In this document: positions 1 through 9,336 of the stretch, piece by piece
Layout of the letters: the number at the start of each line of letters is the position of its first letter
Position numbering within the stretch: the stretch's first letter is position 1
From: Pseudomonas mohnii
GTDB taxonomy: Bacteria > Pseudomonadota > Gammaproteobacteria > Pseudomonadales > Pseudomonadaceae
NCBI RefSeq assembly: GCF_900105115.1
Contig: NZ_FNRV01000001.1
Coordinates: 1,426,001-1,490,000, forward strand
Length of the DNA: 64,000 nt
Direction of reading: 5' to 3'
The notes under the pieces: model-generated
What the model was told of the DNA's origin: nothing
The model's database searches: none
The model's input: only the letters and a program-made list of their open reading frames with translations
Program-made: the position numbers and the translations under genes

Positions 1-141
1 AAGGCGCAGCGTCAGGGGTTGCATGTGTCGGTATGGACCGTCAACGAGCCTGCGCTGATGCGCAGACTCGCTGACTTCGGCGTTGACAGCCTGATTACAG
101 ACTTTCCCGGTTTGGCCATTGCCACGCTCGAGAATTGCTGA
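1..141 (+). CDS. Glycerophosphodiester phosphodiesterase, C-terminal end (partial)
   Basis: Frame 1 is open from the window edge to a TGA at 139-141 and gives the last 46 residues of a protein. The run VWTVNEPALMRRL followed by GVDSLITDFP is the typical last strand/helix of the GDPD TIM barrel, where the final aspartate-phenylalanine-proline closes the barrel. Family members hydrolyse glycerophosphodiesters to glycerol-3-phosphate and an alcohol. The catalytic His and Glu/Asp residues lie outside the window, so activity and localisation (cytoplasmic UgpQ or periplasmic GlpQ type) cannot be judged. It converges on sthA. Confidence 0.85.
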   Translation, partial: KAQRQGLHVSVWTVNEPALMRRLADFGVDSLITDFPGLAIATLENC

Positions 142-151
142 AATCGGTCTC

Positions 152-178
152 CCCGGCCGGCTCAGGCCACCGGCCGGA
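152..178. terminator. Stem-loop between convergent genes
   Basis: CCGGCCGG at 153-160 pairs with CCGGCCGG at 170-177 around a nine-base loop, in the 42-bp gap between the phosphodiesterase stop and the sthA stop. It has no clear U-tract on either strand, so it is a weak or bidirectional terminator candidate. Confidence 0.4.
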
Positions 179-183
179 GCCAC

Positions 184-1578
184 TCAAAAAAGCCGGTTGA
201 GGCCGTCGTACGCCGCTACCCGATAGGCTTCGGCCATGGTCGGGTAGTTGAACGTGGTGTTGACGAAATACTTCAGGGTATTTTGCTCGCCCGGCTGGCT
301 CATGATCGCCTGACCGATGTGCACGATCTCCGACGCCTGATAACCGAAGCAATGCACGCCCAGCACTTCCAGGGTTTCGCGGTGGAACAGGATCTTCAGC
401 ATGCCTTGCGGCTCGCCGGCGATCTGCGCCCGCGCCATGCTCTTGAAGAACGCCTTGCCCACTTCGTACGGCACTTTGGCCTGGGTCAGCTCTTGCTCGT
501 TCTTGCCGATCGAACTGATCTCCGGAATGGTGTAGATCCCGGTCGGTACGTCGTTGACGAAGCGCCAGCTGCCGTTGTCGACGATGCTGCCAGCGGCCGA
601 ACGGCCCTGGTCGTGGGCGGCACTGGCCAGGCTCGGCCAGCCGATCACGTCACCGGCGCCGTAAATGTTCGGCACGCAGGTGCGATAAGCCTCATCGACT
701 TCGATCTGGCCGCGGCTGTTGACCTTGACGCCGATGTTTTCCATACCGAGTTGATCGGTGTTACCGGTACGGCCGTTGCACCAGAGCAAGGCGTCGGCCT
801 TGATCTTCTTGCCGGACTTCAGATGCAGGATCACGCCGTTGTCCACACCTTCGACGCGGTCGTAGTCTTCGTTGTGGCGAACCGTGATGTTGTTGTTGCT
901 GAAGTGGTAGCTCAACGCCTGGGAAATTTCCGAGTCGAGGAAGCTCAGCAACTGACCACGGTTGTCCACCAGCTCAACCAGTACACCCAGACCACTGAAA
1001 ATCGATGCGTATTCGCAACCGATCACGCCGGCGCCGTAAACGATCAGTTTGCGCGGGGTGTGGCCGAGGCTGAGGATGGTGTCGCTATCGTAGATACGCG
1101 GGTGGTTGAAATCGATGTCGGCCGGACGATACGGACGCGAGCCGGTGGCGATGATGATGTGCTTGGCCACCAGTTTTTCAACCACGCCATTGGCGCAGAC
1201 CACTTCGATGGTTTGCTCGTCGGCGAAGCTGCCGGTGCCGAAGAACACGTCGACGCGGTTACGGGCGTAGTAGCCGGTGCGCGAGGCGACTTGTTTGGCG
1301 ATGACTTTTTCGGCGCTTTTCAGCACGTCCGGGAACGAGAACCAGCGCGGTTCACCAATGGCCCGGAACATCGGGTTGGTGTTGAACTGCATGATCTGCC
1401 GGACCGAGTGACGCAGTGCCTTGGACGGGATGGTGCCCAAGTGAGTGCAGTTGCCGCCGACCTGGCGACGGCTATCGACCATCGCCACCTTGCGTCCCGC
1501 TTTGGCGGCGTTCATTGCCGCGCCTTCCCCCGCCGGGCCGGAACCCAACACCACCACGTCGTAGTTGTAGACAGCCAT
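184..1578 (-). CDS. sthA: Soluble pyridine nucleotide transhydrogenase (Si-specific)
   Basis: A 464-residue FAD-dependent cytoplasmic flavoprotein that moves electrons between NADPH and NAD and so balances the two pools. The FAD motif GSGPAG is at residues 12-17 and the NAD(P) motif GAGVIG at 182-187. Like other SthA proteins, it has CTHLGT (44-49) in the place where lipoamide dehydrogenase and glutathione reductase have a redox-active Cys pair; the missing second Cys separates transhydrogenase from those disulfide reductases. Length matches the family (464-466). A GAGGAG Shine-Dalgarno sits just before the ATG. It reads in the same direction as apbE upstream, with a 207-bp gap. Confidence 0.96.
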   Translation of the reverse strand: MAVYNYDVVVLGSGPAGEGAAMNAAKAGRKVAMVDSRRQVGGNCTHLGTIPSKALRHSVRQIMQFNTNPMFRAIGEPRWFSFPDVLKSAEKVIAKQVASRTGYYARNRVDVFFGTGSFADEQTIEVVCANGVVEKLVAKHIIIATGSRPYRPADIDFNHPRIYDSDTILSLGHTPRKLIVYGAGVIGCEYASIFSGLGVLVELVDNRGQLLSFLDSEISQALSYHFSNNNITVRHNEDYDRVEGVDNGVILHLKSGKKIKADALLWCNGRTGNTDQLGMENIGVKVNSRGQIEVDEAYRTCVPNIYGAGDVIGWPSLASAAHDQGRSAAGSIVDNGSWRFVNDVPTGIYTIPEISSIGKNEQELTQAKVPYEVGKAFFKSMARAQIAGEPQGMLKILFHRETLEVLGVHCFGYQASEIVHIGQAIMSQPGEQNTLKYFVNTTFNYPTMAEAYRVAAYDGLNRLF

Positions 1579-1785
1579 GCGTACTCCTCAGAACAGGCCG
1601 TGGCGCCATCGGCACCTGCGGCTAAATCACGCCAATCTGTGGCATGAAGGAACAATTTGGGGCCAGTGCAGAACCCGGACACAGTCTATAGAAGCGTCAA
1701 CGCCGCGCACATTAACCCTTGGTCGCGTCGTAGGCTAGTTTTGCCTGCGCTACAACGTCAGTCTTCAGTGCTTGAAACGCCCTGA

Positions 1786-2811
1786 TCATTCGGTTTTCCC
1801 ACCCGTGACCCGTTCAAAAGCGTGACTGGTACGTGTGACGAAACCTGTATCGGCACGAATCACAAAAAATGCGCCGATATCGTGTTTTTCCGCGTAGTCC
1901 CAACCGCGCTCCGGGCCAAGAATCAACAACAGCGTCGACAAGCCATCGGCCATCAACGCTGAAGGATGAATGACCGTGACGGACGCCAGCGTGCTTGAGA
2001 CCGGCGCACCGGTGCGGGCATCGAAGGTATGGGAATAGCGCCGCCCACCCTGCTCGAAATAATTTCGGTAGTCGCCGGAGGTGGACAAGCCGAAACCGTC
2101 GACGGCGACGATACGCTCAGCGACCTGTTGATCGTCGCGAGGCTCTTCCAGGGCGATGCGCCACGGCGAACCGTCAAGCTTCTTGCCCGCGGCCTTGAGT
2201 TCGCCAGTGGCTTCGGCCAGGTAGTCGTGAATGCCCAGTGCTTCGAGTCGTGCGGCAATCGTATCGACCGCGTAACCGGCGGCAATGCTGTTGAAGTCGA
2301 CCTCGACTGCAGCATCCTTGCACAGCTGATCGCCCTCGATGCGCAGGTGTTGATAACCGACTCGCTGCCGCGCCTGCGCCAACGCCTGTTCAGCCGGGAC
2401 TTTTTCCTCGCGCCCCTGCGGGCCAAACCCCCAAAGGTTGAGCAGCGGTTCCACCGTCAGGTCGTAGGAGCCTTCGCTTTGTTCCGACAGTTGTTCACCC
2501 ACGCGGATCAATTTGAGGATGGACGCAGGCATTTTCTGACAGCGATTGGCGGGCAGGTCATTGAAGCGCTCGATATCCGAATCGCTGCGGTAGGTCGACA
2601 GTTGCCGGTCGATGTCAGCGAGGATTTTTTCCACCTCGACACGAACATCTGCCGCCGCCGGGAGACCGGCACGGCGCACGTACTTGATCGAATACGTGCT
2701 GCCCATGGTCGGGCCGCCAAAGCTTTCCATGGAGTCGCCGTTGCCGCAGGCGGACAACACGACGATCAGAGACACGAGACCAAACAGCCGCCCATTCAAC
2801 AAACCCTGCAT
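1786..2811 (-). CDS. apbE: FAD:protein FMN transferase (ApbE family lipoprotein)
   Basis: About 341 residues from the ATG at 2811; an in-frame TTG at 2838 would add nine residues. The N-terminus is a lipoprotein signal with lipobox LSAC, cysteine at residue 22, so it is anchored in the periplasm. GGPTMGSTYSIKY and the later region around EATGELKAAGKK and SGDYRNYFEQGGRRYSHTFD are characteristic of ApbE/Ftp, which covalently attaches FMN from FAD to a Thr/Ser of NqrB, NqrC, RnfG and similar proteins. It lies upstream of sthA. In P. aeruginosa, from memory, the gene adjoins the nqr operon; no nqr gene is present here, so its client must be encoded elsewhere. Confidence 0.92.
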   Translation of the reverse strand: MQGLLNGRLFGLVSLIVVLSACGNGDSMESFGGPTMGSTYSIKYVRRAGLPAAADVRVEVEKILADIDRQLSTYRSDSDIERFNDLPANRCQKMPASILKLIRVGEQLSEQSEGSYDLTVEPLLNLWGFGPQGREEKVPAEQALAQARQRVGYQHLRIEGDQLCKDAAVEVDFNSIAAGYAVDTIAARLEALGIHDYLAEATGELKAAGKKLDGSPWRIALEEPRDDQQVAERIVAVDGFGLSTSGDYRNYFEQGGRRYSHTFDARTGAPVSSTLASVTVIHPSALMADGLSTLLLILGPERGWDYAEKHDIGAFFVIRADTGFVTRTSHAFERVTGGKTE

Positions 2812-3087
2812 CCCCGACAGTCCATGGCACAACGCCAAGGCCAGCGATTATGCGACAGGCCCCGACATTTTTGCGCTGCGTGTCCCACTTAATTCGCTCC
2901 AGTGCGCCATTCGAACCGTGTAATGGCAAAAACGTTTAAGCAGCTAGCTAATTAATGGTTGCCTATCCATATCGCCACACATATTGTTACAAAATGCTCG
3001 CCAAAGGTGCCTTGCCTTTCAGCGACAGGAAGGGACGCGTCTGAATCAAGGATCTCCAATAAAACAGCCAACAGCGAGTACGTTCAA

Positions 3088-4386
3088 ATGTCCTCTAATA
3101 CGGGCAAAGGCAAGGCGATTTTTCGCGTTGTCAGCGGCAACTTCCTCGAGATGTTCGACTTTATGGTCTATGGCTTCTACGCCACAGCCATCGCCAAAAC
3201 CTTCTTTCCTGCCGATAGCGCTTTTGCGTCCCTGATGCTCTCGCTGGCCACTTTCGGGGCGGGCTTCCTGATGCGCCCGTTGGGGGCGATTTTCCTCGGT
3301 GCCTACATCGACCGCCACGGTCGTCGCAAGGGGCTGATCATCACCCTGGCCTTGATGGCCGCCGGCACGATATTGATCGCCTGCGTGCCGGGCTACGCGA
3401 CCCTCGGTGTCGCCGCTCCGCTGATCGTGCTGTTCGGTCGACTGCTGCAAGGTTTCTCGGCGGGGGTGGAGCTGGGGGGCGTGTCGGTGTACCTGGCGGA
3501 AATTTCCACGCCGGGACGCAAAGGGTTCTTCGTCAGTTGGCAGTCCGCCAGCCAGCAAGCCGCGGTGGTATTCGCCGGGCTGCTGGGTGTTGGCTTGAAC
3601 CATTGGCTCAGCCCGGAACAAATGGGTGATTGGGGCTGGCGCGTTCCGTTCCTGATCGGCTGCATGATCGTGCCGGTGATCTTCGTGATACGTCGTTCGC
3701 TGGAAGAAACACCAGAATTCCAGGCCCGCAAGCATCGTCCAACCCTGCGCGAAATTGTCCGTTCGATCAGTCAGAATTTCGGCATCGTCATCGCCGGCAT
3801 GGCGCTGGTGGTGATGACCACGGTGTCGTTCTACCTGATCACCGCCTACACCCCGACCTTTGGCAAGGCCGAACTGCACTTGTCGGACATGGATGCCTTG
3901 CTGGTCACCGTGTGCATCGGCCTCTCGAATTTCTTCTGGCTGCCGGTGATGGGTTCAGTGTCAGACAAGATCGGACGTAAACCCCTGCTGCTGGCGGCGA
4001 CCATTCTGGCGATTCTCACCGCCTACCCGGCATTGTCGTGGCTGGTGGCGAACCCGAGCTTCAGCCATCTGTTGATCGTCGAACTCTGGCTGTCGTTCCT
4101 CTATGGCTCGTACAACGGCGCCATGGTGGTGGCCCTGACCGAGATCATGCCAGTGGAAGTTCGTACAACCGGCTTCTCCCTGGCCTACAGCCTGGCGACC
4201 GCGACCTTCGGCGGTTTTACCCCGGCGGCCTGTACTTACCTGATCCATGTGCTGGACAACAAAGCGGCACCGGGGATATGGCTCAGCGCTGCGGCGATGC
4301 TGGGGTTGATCGCGACGCTGGTACTGTTCCGCGGCAACAAGCACGAACTGCGCACGGCACGCGCCTCAGTGGCTGGCGGCGCCTGA
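3088..4386 (+). CDS. MFS citrate/tricarballylate-type proton symporter
   Basis: A 433-residue, 12-helix major facilitator of the metabolite:H+ symporter family, inner membrane. The opening [20 protein letters not shown], the loop 2-3 motif [25 protein letters not shown] and SDKIGRKP are typical of the family, and the run closely resembles enterobacterial citrate-proton symporter CitA and tricarballylate transporter TcuC. Substrate is therefore most likely citrate or another tricarboxylate. I chose the ATG at 3088, which gives family length and starts just before helix 1; the frame stays open upstream to 2959 but that 43-residue extension has no membrane-protein character. There is no partner regulator or tcu enzyme beside it. 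It converges on the outer-membrane factor gene. Confidence 0.85.
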   Translation: MSSNTGKGKAIFRVVSGNFLEMFDFMVYGFYATAIAKTFFPADSAFASLMLSLATFGAGFLMRPLGAIFLGAYIDRHGRRKGLIITLALMAAGTILIACVPGYATLGVAAPLIVLFGRLLQGFSAGVELGGVSVYLAEISTPGRKGFFVSWQSASQQAAVVFAGLLGVGLNHWLSPEQMGDWGWRVPFLIGCMIVPVIFVIRRSLEETPEFQARKHRPTLREIVRSISQNFGIVIAGMALVVMTTVSFYLITAYTPTFGKAELHLSDMDALLVTVCIGLSNFFWLPVMGSVSDKIGRKPLLLAATILAILTAYPALSWLVANPSFSHLLIVELWLSFLYGSYNGAMVVALTEIMPVEVRTTGFSLAYSLATATFGGFTPAACTYLIHVLDNKAAPGIWLSAAAMLGLIATLVLFRGNKHELRTARASVAGGA

Positions 4387-4396
4387 CAGATCGCTA

Positions 4397-4470
4397 TCGC
4401 GGGCAAGCCCTCCCCCACAGGATTTGTGAACACCACAAAACCTGTGGGAGCGAGCTTGCTCGCGAAGAGG
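4397..4470. repeat. REP pair (inverted)
   Basis: CGCGGGCAAGCCCTCCCCCACAG faces CTGTGGGAGCGAGCTTGCTCGCG across a short spacer, between two convergent genes. This is the Pseudomonas REP/REPIN arrangement. Confidence 0.75.
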
Positions 4471-4490
4471 CCTGAACAGACACCGAAGAT

Positions 4491-5930
4491 TCACCGATCT
4501 GCCATCTTCAACGACTGACTCCACCCGCCTCCCAGCGCCTTGTACAACGTCACCTGATTGATCTCCCGAGCCAGTTCCAGCTGCGCCCACTTCTGCTGCG
4601 CATCAAACAACGAACGCTGGGCGTCCATAGTGGAGAAGTAGCTGTCCATGCCTGCCTCGAAACGCAGGCGTGACTGCCGATAGGCTTCCTGGTAATCCCC
4701 CACCAGTTTTTTCTGGAACTCCACTTGCGTGAGCATCTCCTGCCGGGCATTCAAGGCATCGGCGGCTTCACGAAACGCGTTCTGCACCGTGGCCTCATAC
4801 GCCGCAGCCTGACCGTCGAAGCGCGCATGGCTGGCATCCACCTGTGCTCGTCGGCCACCGCCGTCGATCAAGGGCAACGAACCCGCCAGGGCTAACGACC
4901 AGAACTCGGCCGGCCCGCTGAGCAAACGGGAAAAGTCCCCAGTCAGACTGCCCAGTGTCGACGTCAGGGAAAAGGTCGGGAAGTACGCCGTGCGTGCCGC
5001 GCCGATATCCGCATTGGCTGCGCGTAACTGCGCCTCGGCCGACATGATGTCCGGCCGGCGCTCAACCAGCGCCGAGGGCAAGCCGGCCGGCACATCCAGT
5101 GTCGCCATCTGCTCACCCAGCGCCCCGGTGGGCAACAGCCCCACCGGTATCGGTTGTCCCACCAGCACCCGCAGCGCATTGGTGTTCTGCGCCACTTGCA
5201 TGCGGTAAGTGTTGACCTGCACCGCCGCCGTATTGGTTTGCGCGTCGGCCTGGTGCACGTCGATCCGGGCACTGGAACCGAGGTTGTAGCTCTTGCGCAA
5301 CAGTTGGCCGTAGCGGTCCTGGGATTGGTAGGTGCTCTGCGCAAGATCCAGCAAATGCTGATTGGCCTTGAGGCTCAACCAGGTGCTGGCGACTTCGCCG
5401 ATCAGCGCCAGCCGTGCCGTTTGATAGTCCGCCTCGGACGCCTCGAAGCGTGCCCCCGCCGCATTGCGTTGACTGCGCAGGCGGCCGAAAAAGTCCAACT
5501 CGTAGGACGTAAAGCCCGCCGTGGCCTGAAACGTATTGGCGATACTGCCGGCCGTGGCGCCACCACCAGGCGTGCGCACCAGGGGCGGCAGCTTGCTGCG
5601 CCCGGCGTAAGTGTCGATGCCAATGGTAGGAAAAAGCCCCGACTCGGCACTGTCATAACCGGCCCGCGCTTCTTCGACACTGGCCGCGAACTGACGCAGG
5701 CTGCGGTTGTTGACCAGGGCCATTTCAATCAACTGACGCAGTCGGTCATCGACCACAAAACCGCGCCAGTCTTTGTCGAACGCCTGCTTGCCCTTGCAAC
5801 ACTCACCGGCGGTGTTCACCGGCCATTGCTGGTCGATGGGTGCATCGGGCTTCTCGTAGGTCGGTTCCAGCGAACAACCACCGAGCAGCAGCAAAGACAT
5901 GAAGCAAGACGTGGATAAGCAACTGTTCAT
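4491..5930 (-). CDS. OprM-like outer-membrane factor lipoprotein (NodT/TolC type)
   Basis: About 479 residues. The signal ends in lipobox LGGC with Cys19, giving an outer-membrane-anchored lipoprotein. The body has two tandem outer-membrane-efflux repeats with the usual signatures (DKDWRGFVVDDRLRQLIEMA; RRPDIMSAEAQLRAANADIGAARTAYFPTFSLT), which form the trimeric beta-barrel plus alpha-helical tunnel. The ATG at 5930 has an AGGTG ribosome site; a GTG at 5939 directly abutting the upstream stop is the alternative. It is the last gene of a four-gene minus-strand operon with a polysaccharide synthase and a HlyD-type fusion protein and no RND pump, so the cargo is probably a glycan rather than a drug. 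Confidence 0.88.
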   Translation of the reverse strand: MNSCLSTSCFMSLLLLGGCSLEPTYEKPDAPIDQQWPVNTAGECCKGKQAFDKDWRGFVVDDRLRQLIEMALVNNRSLRQFAASVEEARAGYDSAESGLFPTIGIDTYAGRSKLPPLVRTPGGGATAGSIANTFQATAGFTSYELDFFGRLRSQRNAAGARFEASEADYQTARLALIGEVASTWLSLKANQHLLDLAQSTYQSQDRYGQLLRKSYNLGSSARIDVHQADAQTNTAAVQVNTYRMQVAQNTNALRVLVGQPIPVGLLPTGALGEQMATLDVPAGLPSALVERRPDIMSAEAQLRAANADIGAARTAYFPTFSLTSTLGSLTGDFSRLLSGPAEFWSLALAGSLPLIDGGGRRAQVDASHARFDGQAAAYEATVQNAFREAADALNARQEMLTQVEFQKKLVGDYQEAYRQSRLRFEAGMDSYFSTMDAQRSLFDAQQKWAQLELAREINQVTLYKALGGGWSQSLKMADR

Positions 5931-5939
5931 GGCGCGCAC

Positions 5940-8090
5940 CTACAAGCGTTGGCCGAGCAAAGCTCGCAAGGGAGAAAGAAGCAGTGTCCACAGGCTTGAG
6001 TGACTGACATTGAGGGACGGCAGAGACGGTTGACGCGAACGGACCCGGACCGGCCGCCAGCGTGCAGGCGAGACGTAAGACGGCGCCTTGACCGGTTTCG
6101 GCGCACGCGGCGCCAGTCGCTTCTCACCCAACAGGGAACGCTGCAGTAACGTGCCAAAGGCCTGCGCCGGTTCCGCCTTGCTGACGACGTTGATCGACGC
6201 ATCACTGAACAACCGTGCGATCAACCGCCGCCGCAGCGTTTCGTCCAGGTCGGCAAACCTCAAGCCCAATCGGTCGTCGCCGTGATTGCGCATGACTTCC
6301 ACGTCCAGCCAGCCAAGCTTGTCGACCCACACCTGACCACACAGCCCCGGCTTGATCGAGGACGCAAAGGCGCAGGTCAAGGACGTGCCACTGAGGGAGA
6401 TGTCCACCAGGCGACCGGGCAGGACTTTGCCGCCGAAGCGAAACCCCGTGGCCTTATCGAATGGAAAACGTTCCTCGCCATGCAACCGTGGCCGGTCGAC
6501 ACAAGCCACCAGCGTGGCCAGGTTGTAGATCAGCGCGACCACCGTCCAGCAAAGATTGAACATCATGTTGCCGTCAAACGAAGCAGCGGTACTGATGGCG
6601 ATGTAGGCACCGATCTGCGAAAACAGCGTCAAGGCAAAAAAGAACCCGAACAACTTCCAGTGCACCATCGTGCGTGAGCGATCAATCCCCTTGGCGGTGA
6701 CTTTGAACGGCCGCCCGAACGGTCGGATCATGGCGCTGGCAATGGTCGCGGTGACGGCCAGCGAGGCAACGATCTGCGTGACCTCGGTGAAAATCGGCAA
6801 GGTGCGCCGGTCGGTGACCCAGGTGCCATAGCCCCAGAAGGCAATCAGCGCCGGCATGCCGAAGGCCAGGAAGTCCACCGGGCTGGCGTAGAACCCGGCG
6901 ATGCCGAAGTACCAGTAGAGCACCGGCGAAACCAGCATCATCAAAATGAACGGCTTGGAAAACCAGTGCATCAGGCCATGCACATAATGCAACCGGTCGT
7001 TGAGCGTGTAGCCGCTGCCGCGCAGCGGGCCTTCCTTGAGCAGTGCCACCTGGATCGTGCCCAGGCACCAGCGCCCGCGCTGGTTGATGTACTCGGTCAG
7101 GCCTTCGGCGGACAAACCGATCGACAGACGCTCATTCAACCAACGGGTGACGTAGCCTTTTTGCAACAAGCGGTAGGTCGTGTAGATGTCTTCGCACACC
7201 GAACCGGTAGGAAAACCGCCGACTTCGGTAATCAAATCGCGCCGCACCACGAAGGACGTGCCGACACAAAACGCCGCATCCCAGCCATCCTTCGCCGGCT
7301 GAAACACATCGAAGAACACCCGCTGCTCATCCACCCAGCAGGCCGACGTGCCGAGGTTGTGCTGGATCGGATCGGGGTTGTAGTAAAACTGCGGCGTTTG
7401 CACCAGGCCGACCTTGGGGTCGTCGAACAACCCCAGCGTGCGCATCAGGATCGGTTGCTGCGGCGCGAAGTCGGCATCGAGCACCAGAATGTAAGGCGCA
7501 TTGCTGGCGGCCGCCGACTGGCGCAAGCCGTTGTTCAGGTTGCCGGCCTTGGCGTGGGAATTGTCAGGGCGCCGCGCGTATTGCACGCCCACCTCGGCAC
7601 AGTAATCGCGTAACCAGTCACGCCGGGTGTCGTCGAGCACCCAGATGGTGAAATTCGGGTAGTCGATCGCCTGGGCAGCGATGATGGTTTTTTCGAGAAT
7701 ATCGAGGCCTTCGTTGTAGGTGGCGATGAAGATATCCACCGCAGGCACCGCACTGCCTTGCGCACGCAGACGTCGCTCACCGGCATCGGCCTCTTTGCGG
7801 TGATCCGTGCGACAGAGCATCACGACGATGGAGAACAGCGTGTAACCAATCGCCAGCATCTCGAAAAACAGGAAGGCATAGGCCCAGACCGTGGCGAATC
7901 CGGAGTGGCCGTCGGGCAACGTGTCGCGAATTCTCCAGGCCGCGTAGTTGACCAGCAATAATGCGGTGACAGCGCCGAAACCGGCCCGCGCGGCCCATTG
8001 ATCACGGTGGGTCAGGCAGGTGAACAACACCACCGCCGCCAGCGTCCAGAAATTGATTTGCAGCAGTTGCAGCGAATCCAGTGCCTGCAT
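5940..8090 (-). CDS. BcsA-like GT2 beta-glycan synthase with PilZ-like C-terminus
   Basis: A 716-residue inner-membrane processive glycosyltransferase. In order: N-terminal helices (about 15-95), GT-A core with D119, DD at 153-154, DAD at 205-207, acceptor CVGTSFVVRR (275-284), CED at 299-301 (in place of TED) and QRGRW at 337-341, then more helices. The gating-loop motif FKVTAKG (462-468) matches the BcsA FxVTxKG loop. Residues 531-625 resemble PilZ: DISLSG (563-568) fits the D/NxSxxG element, but the RxxxR element reads HGEER (537-541), with His in place of the first Arg. The ATG at 8090 is one base after the stop of the upstream gene. Sugar and linkage are unknown; no bcsB or bcsC is nearby, so a BcsB-dependent cellulose synthase is unlikely. 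Confidence 0.88.
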   Translation of the reverse strand: MQALDSLQLLQINFWTLAAVVLFTCLTHRDQWAARAGFGAVTALLLVNYAAWRIRDTLPDGHSGFATVWAYAFLFFEMLAIGYTLFSIVVMLCRTDHRKEADAGERRLRAQGSAVPAVDIFIATYNEGLDILEKTIIAAQAIDYPNFTIWVLDDTRRDWLRDYCAEVGVQYARRPDNSHAKAGNLNNGLRQSAAASNAPYILVLDADFAPQQPILMRTLGLFDDPKVGLVQTPQFYYNPDPIQHNLGTSACWVDEQRVFFDVFQPAKDGWDAAFCVGTSFVVRRDLITEVGGFPTGSVCEDIYTTYRLLQKGYVTRWLNERLSIGLSAEGLTEYINQRGRWCLGTIQVALLKEGPLRGSGYTLNDRLHYVHGLMHWFSKPFILMMLVSPVLYWYFGIAGFYASPVDFLAFGMPALIAFWGYGTWVTDRRTLPIFTEVTQIVASLAVTATIASAMIRPFGRPFKVTAKGIDRSRTMVHWKLFGFFFALTLFSQIGAYIAISTAASFDGNMMFNLCWTVVALIYNLATLVACVDRPRLHGEERFPFDKATGFRFGGKVLPGRLVDISLSGTSLTCAFASSIKPGLCGQVWVDKLGWLDVEVMRNHGDDRLGLRFADLDETLRRRLIARLFSDASINVVSKAEPAQAFGTLLQRSLLGEKRLAPRAPKPVKAPSYVSPARWRPVRVRSRQPSLPSLNVSHSSLWTLLLSPLRALLGQRL

Positions 8091-8091
8091 G

Positions 8092-9336
8092 TCAGTCAGC
8101 CTCTTGAGAGCCGGTAAAAGGATTGACGCCGGTGGCCGCAATCGCCGCCCACGCTGTGGCGCCCAAGTGAGGCAGGTGGTAGTAGAAAAAGTCATTGGTG
8201 ACCGAGTCCGGACCGATGGCCAGTCCGGTACTGATGCGCGGTGCCGGCGTTGCGAACAGCCATCCATTGCCAGCCTCTTGCGCCAGCAGCACGCTCCACA
8301 GCGGCTGCGCCTTGTCGCTCAAGCCACTCAAGCGCGCCACGGCAGCGGCTTGCGCGGTGCCTTCGGTCCACAGGCCATCGGGGTCGCGATTGAATCCATA
8401 CCCCTCGCCAGCACGGTGAGCGTGATCGATGAAGGCGAAGACCCGACGCCAGTCCCTGGGTGGATCATGCAGGGCTATCAAAGGCCAAATCTGCGCATCG
8501 AGCCCTGATCGCACGCGGTCCGACGTCCGCCCATCGGCACCGGTGCCGATCAGGAAGCGCCCTTCCCCGGCGTCCCACTGGCTCGAGACAAACTGCCGGG
8601 CAATCTGCGCCTGCGCTGCCGAATCACTATCGGGTGCCACCGCGTCGAGTGCCGACCACGCCGCGGCGAGGTCAACGTTGTGCTCGGTGGATTTCCAGTT
8701 CTGCTGGATCTGTTTGGAAAAGTACCCGTAGTAGCCACCACTGAAACCGGCGGGCGATTGCCCGTCATAGGTGTTTTTCTGCGACCAGTACAGGACTTTT
8801 CGTGCAGCCTCCAGGTAAGACGCTTCGCCGCTCTGCCGGTAGGCCTCCAACAGCGCCAGGGCTGCCCACGCCTGATTGCCGGTGGCGCTGCTGACTTGGT
8901 ACGCGTCCTGATTCCAGGCATTGCGCTCGACGCTCCAGTAACCCGGCAATTTCATCGACGGGGAACCCACGGCACCGGCGGCGTAGGCATTGCGCAGGCG
9001 TCCGTCCTGATATTCCGGATCGTGCCGTGTCGCGAAGACCAGTGCATCGGCGATCCGCCGCGCCGACTCCGCCTTGCCGCACGCAAACAAGGCAATGCTG
9101 GCCAGCGCGTTATCGTAAGTGAACGCCACGCCGCGCAACGCCAGGATCGGCGCAGGATGCCCATCCAGCGGCGGGTAACTGGCCACCAGCACCGGCCCCG
9201 TCGGCAGGGCTGTGACGGCTTGATCCAGCGCCGCACAGGTCATTGCCGCCAGTTGCGGCCTCGGCTGAGCCGCCATGGCAGACACCCCGCTGACGAGCAG
9301 CATCAAGCTCAATCCCCCGCGCAGAACAATGTTCAT
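8092..9336 (-). CDS. Secreted (alpha/alpha)6-type protein of the polysaccharide operon
   Basis: A 414-residue predicted periplasmic protein with a signal peptide (hydrophobic 8-22, ending near AMAAQ). The body has repeated helix pairs with aromatic/acidic pieces such as DNALASIALFACG, GNQAWAALALLEAYRQSG, STEHNVDLAAAWSAL, GLDAQIWPLIAL and TEGTAQAAAVARLSG, which suggest an (alpha/alpha)6 barrel glycosidase or lyase fold. I cannot assign catalytic residues or a family with certainty. The ATG at 9336 overlaps the upstream stop by four bases (ATGA), implying translational coupling to the fusion protein, and its stop is one base from the synthase start. In the operon it could trim or edit the nascent glycan, as BcsZ does for cellulose. 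Confidence 0.72.
   Translation of the reverse strand: MNIVLRGGLSLMLLVSGVSAMAAQPRPQLAAMTCAALDQAVTALPTGPVLVASYPPLDGHPAPILALRGVAFTYDNALASIALFACGKAESARRIADALVFATRHDPEYQDGRLRNAYAAGAVGSPSMKLPGYWSVERNAWNQDAYQVSSATGNQAWAALALLEAYRQSGEASYLEAARKVLYWSQKNTYDGQSPAGFSGGYYGYFSKQIQQNWKSTEHNVDLAAAWSALDAVAPDSDSAAQAQIARQFVSSQWDAGEGRFLIGTGADGRTSDRVRSGLDAQIWPLIALHDPPRDWRRVFAFIDHAHRAGEGYGFNRDPDGLWTEGTAQAAAVARLSGLSDKAQPLWSVLLAQEAGNGWLFATPAPRISTGLAIGPDSVTNDFFYYHLPHLGATAWAAIAATGVNPFTGSQEAD

Noticed and set aside
2959..3087. 43-residue N-terminal extension of the MFS symporter
   Set aside because: It lacks membrane character or a signal and goes beyond family length; ATG 3088 fits.
4491..5930. Part of an RND multidrug efflux operon
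   Set aside because: No RND transporter is adjacent; the gene is tightly joined to a glycan synthase.
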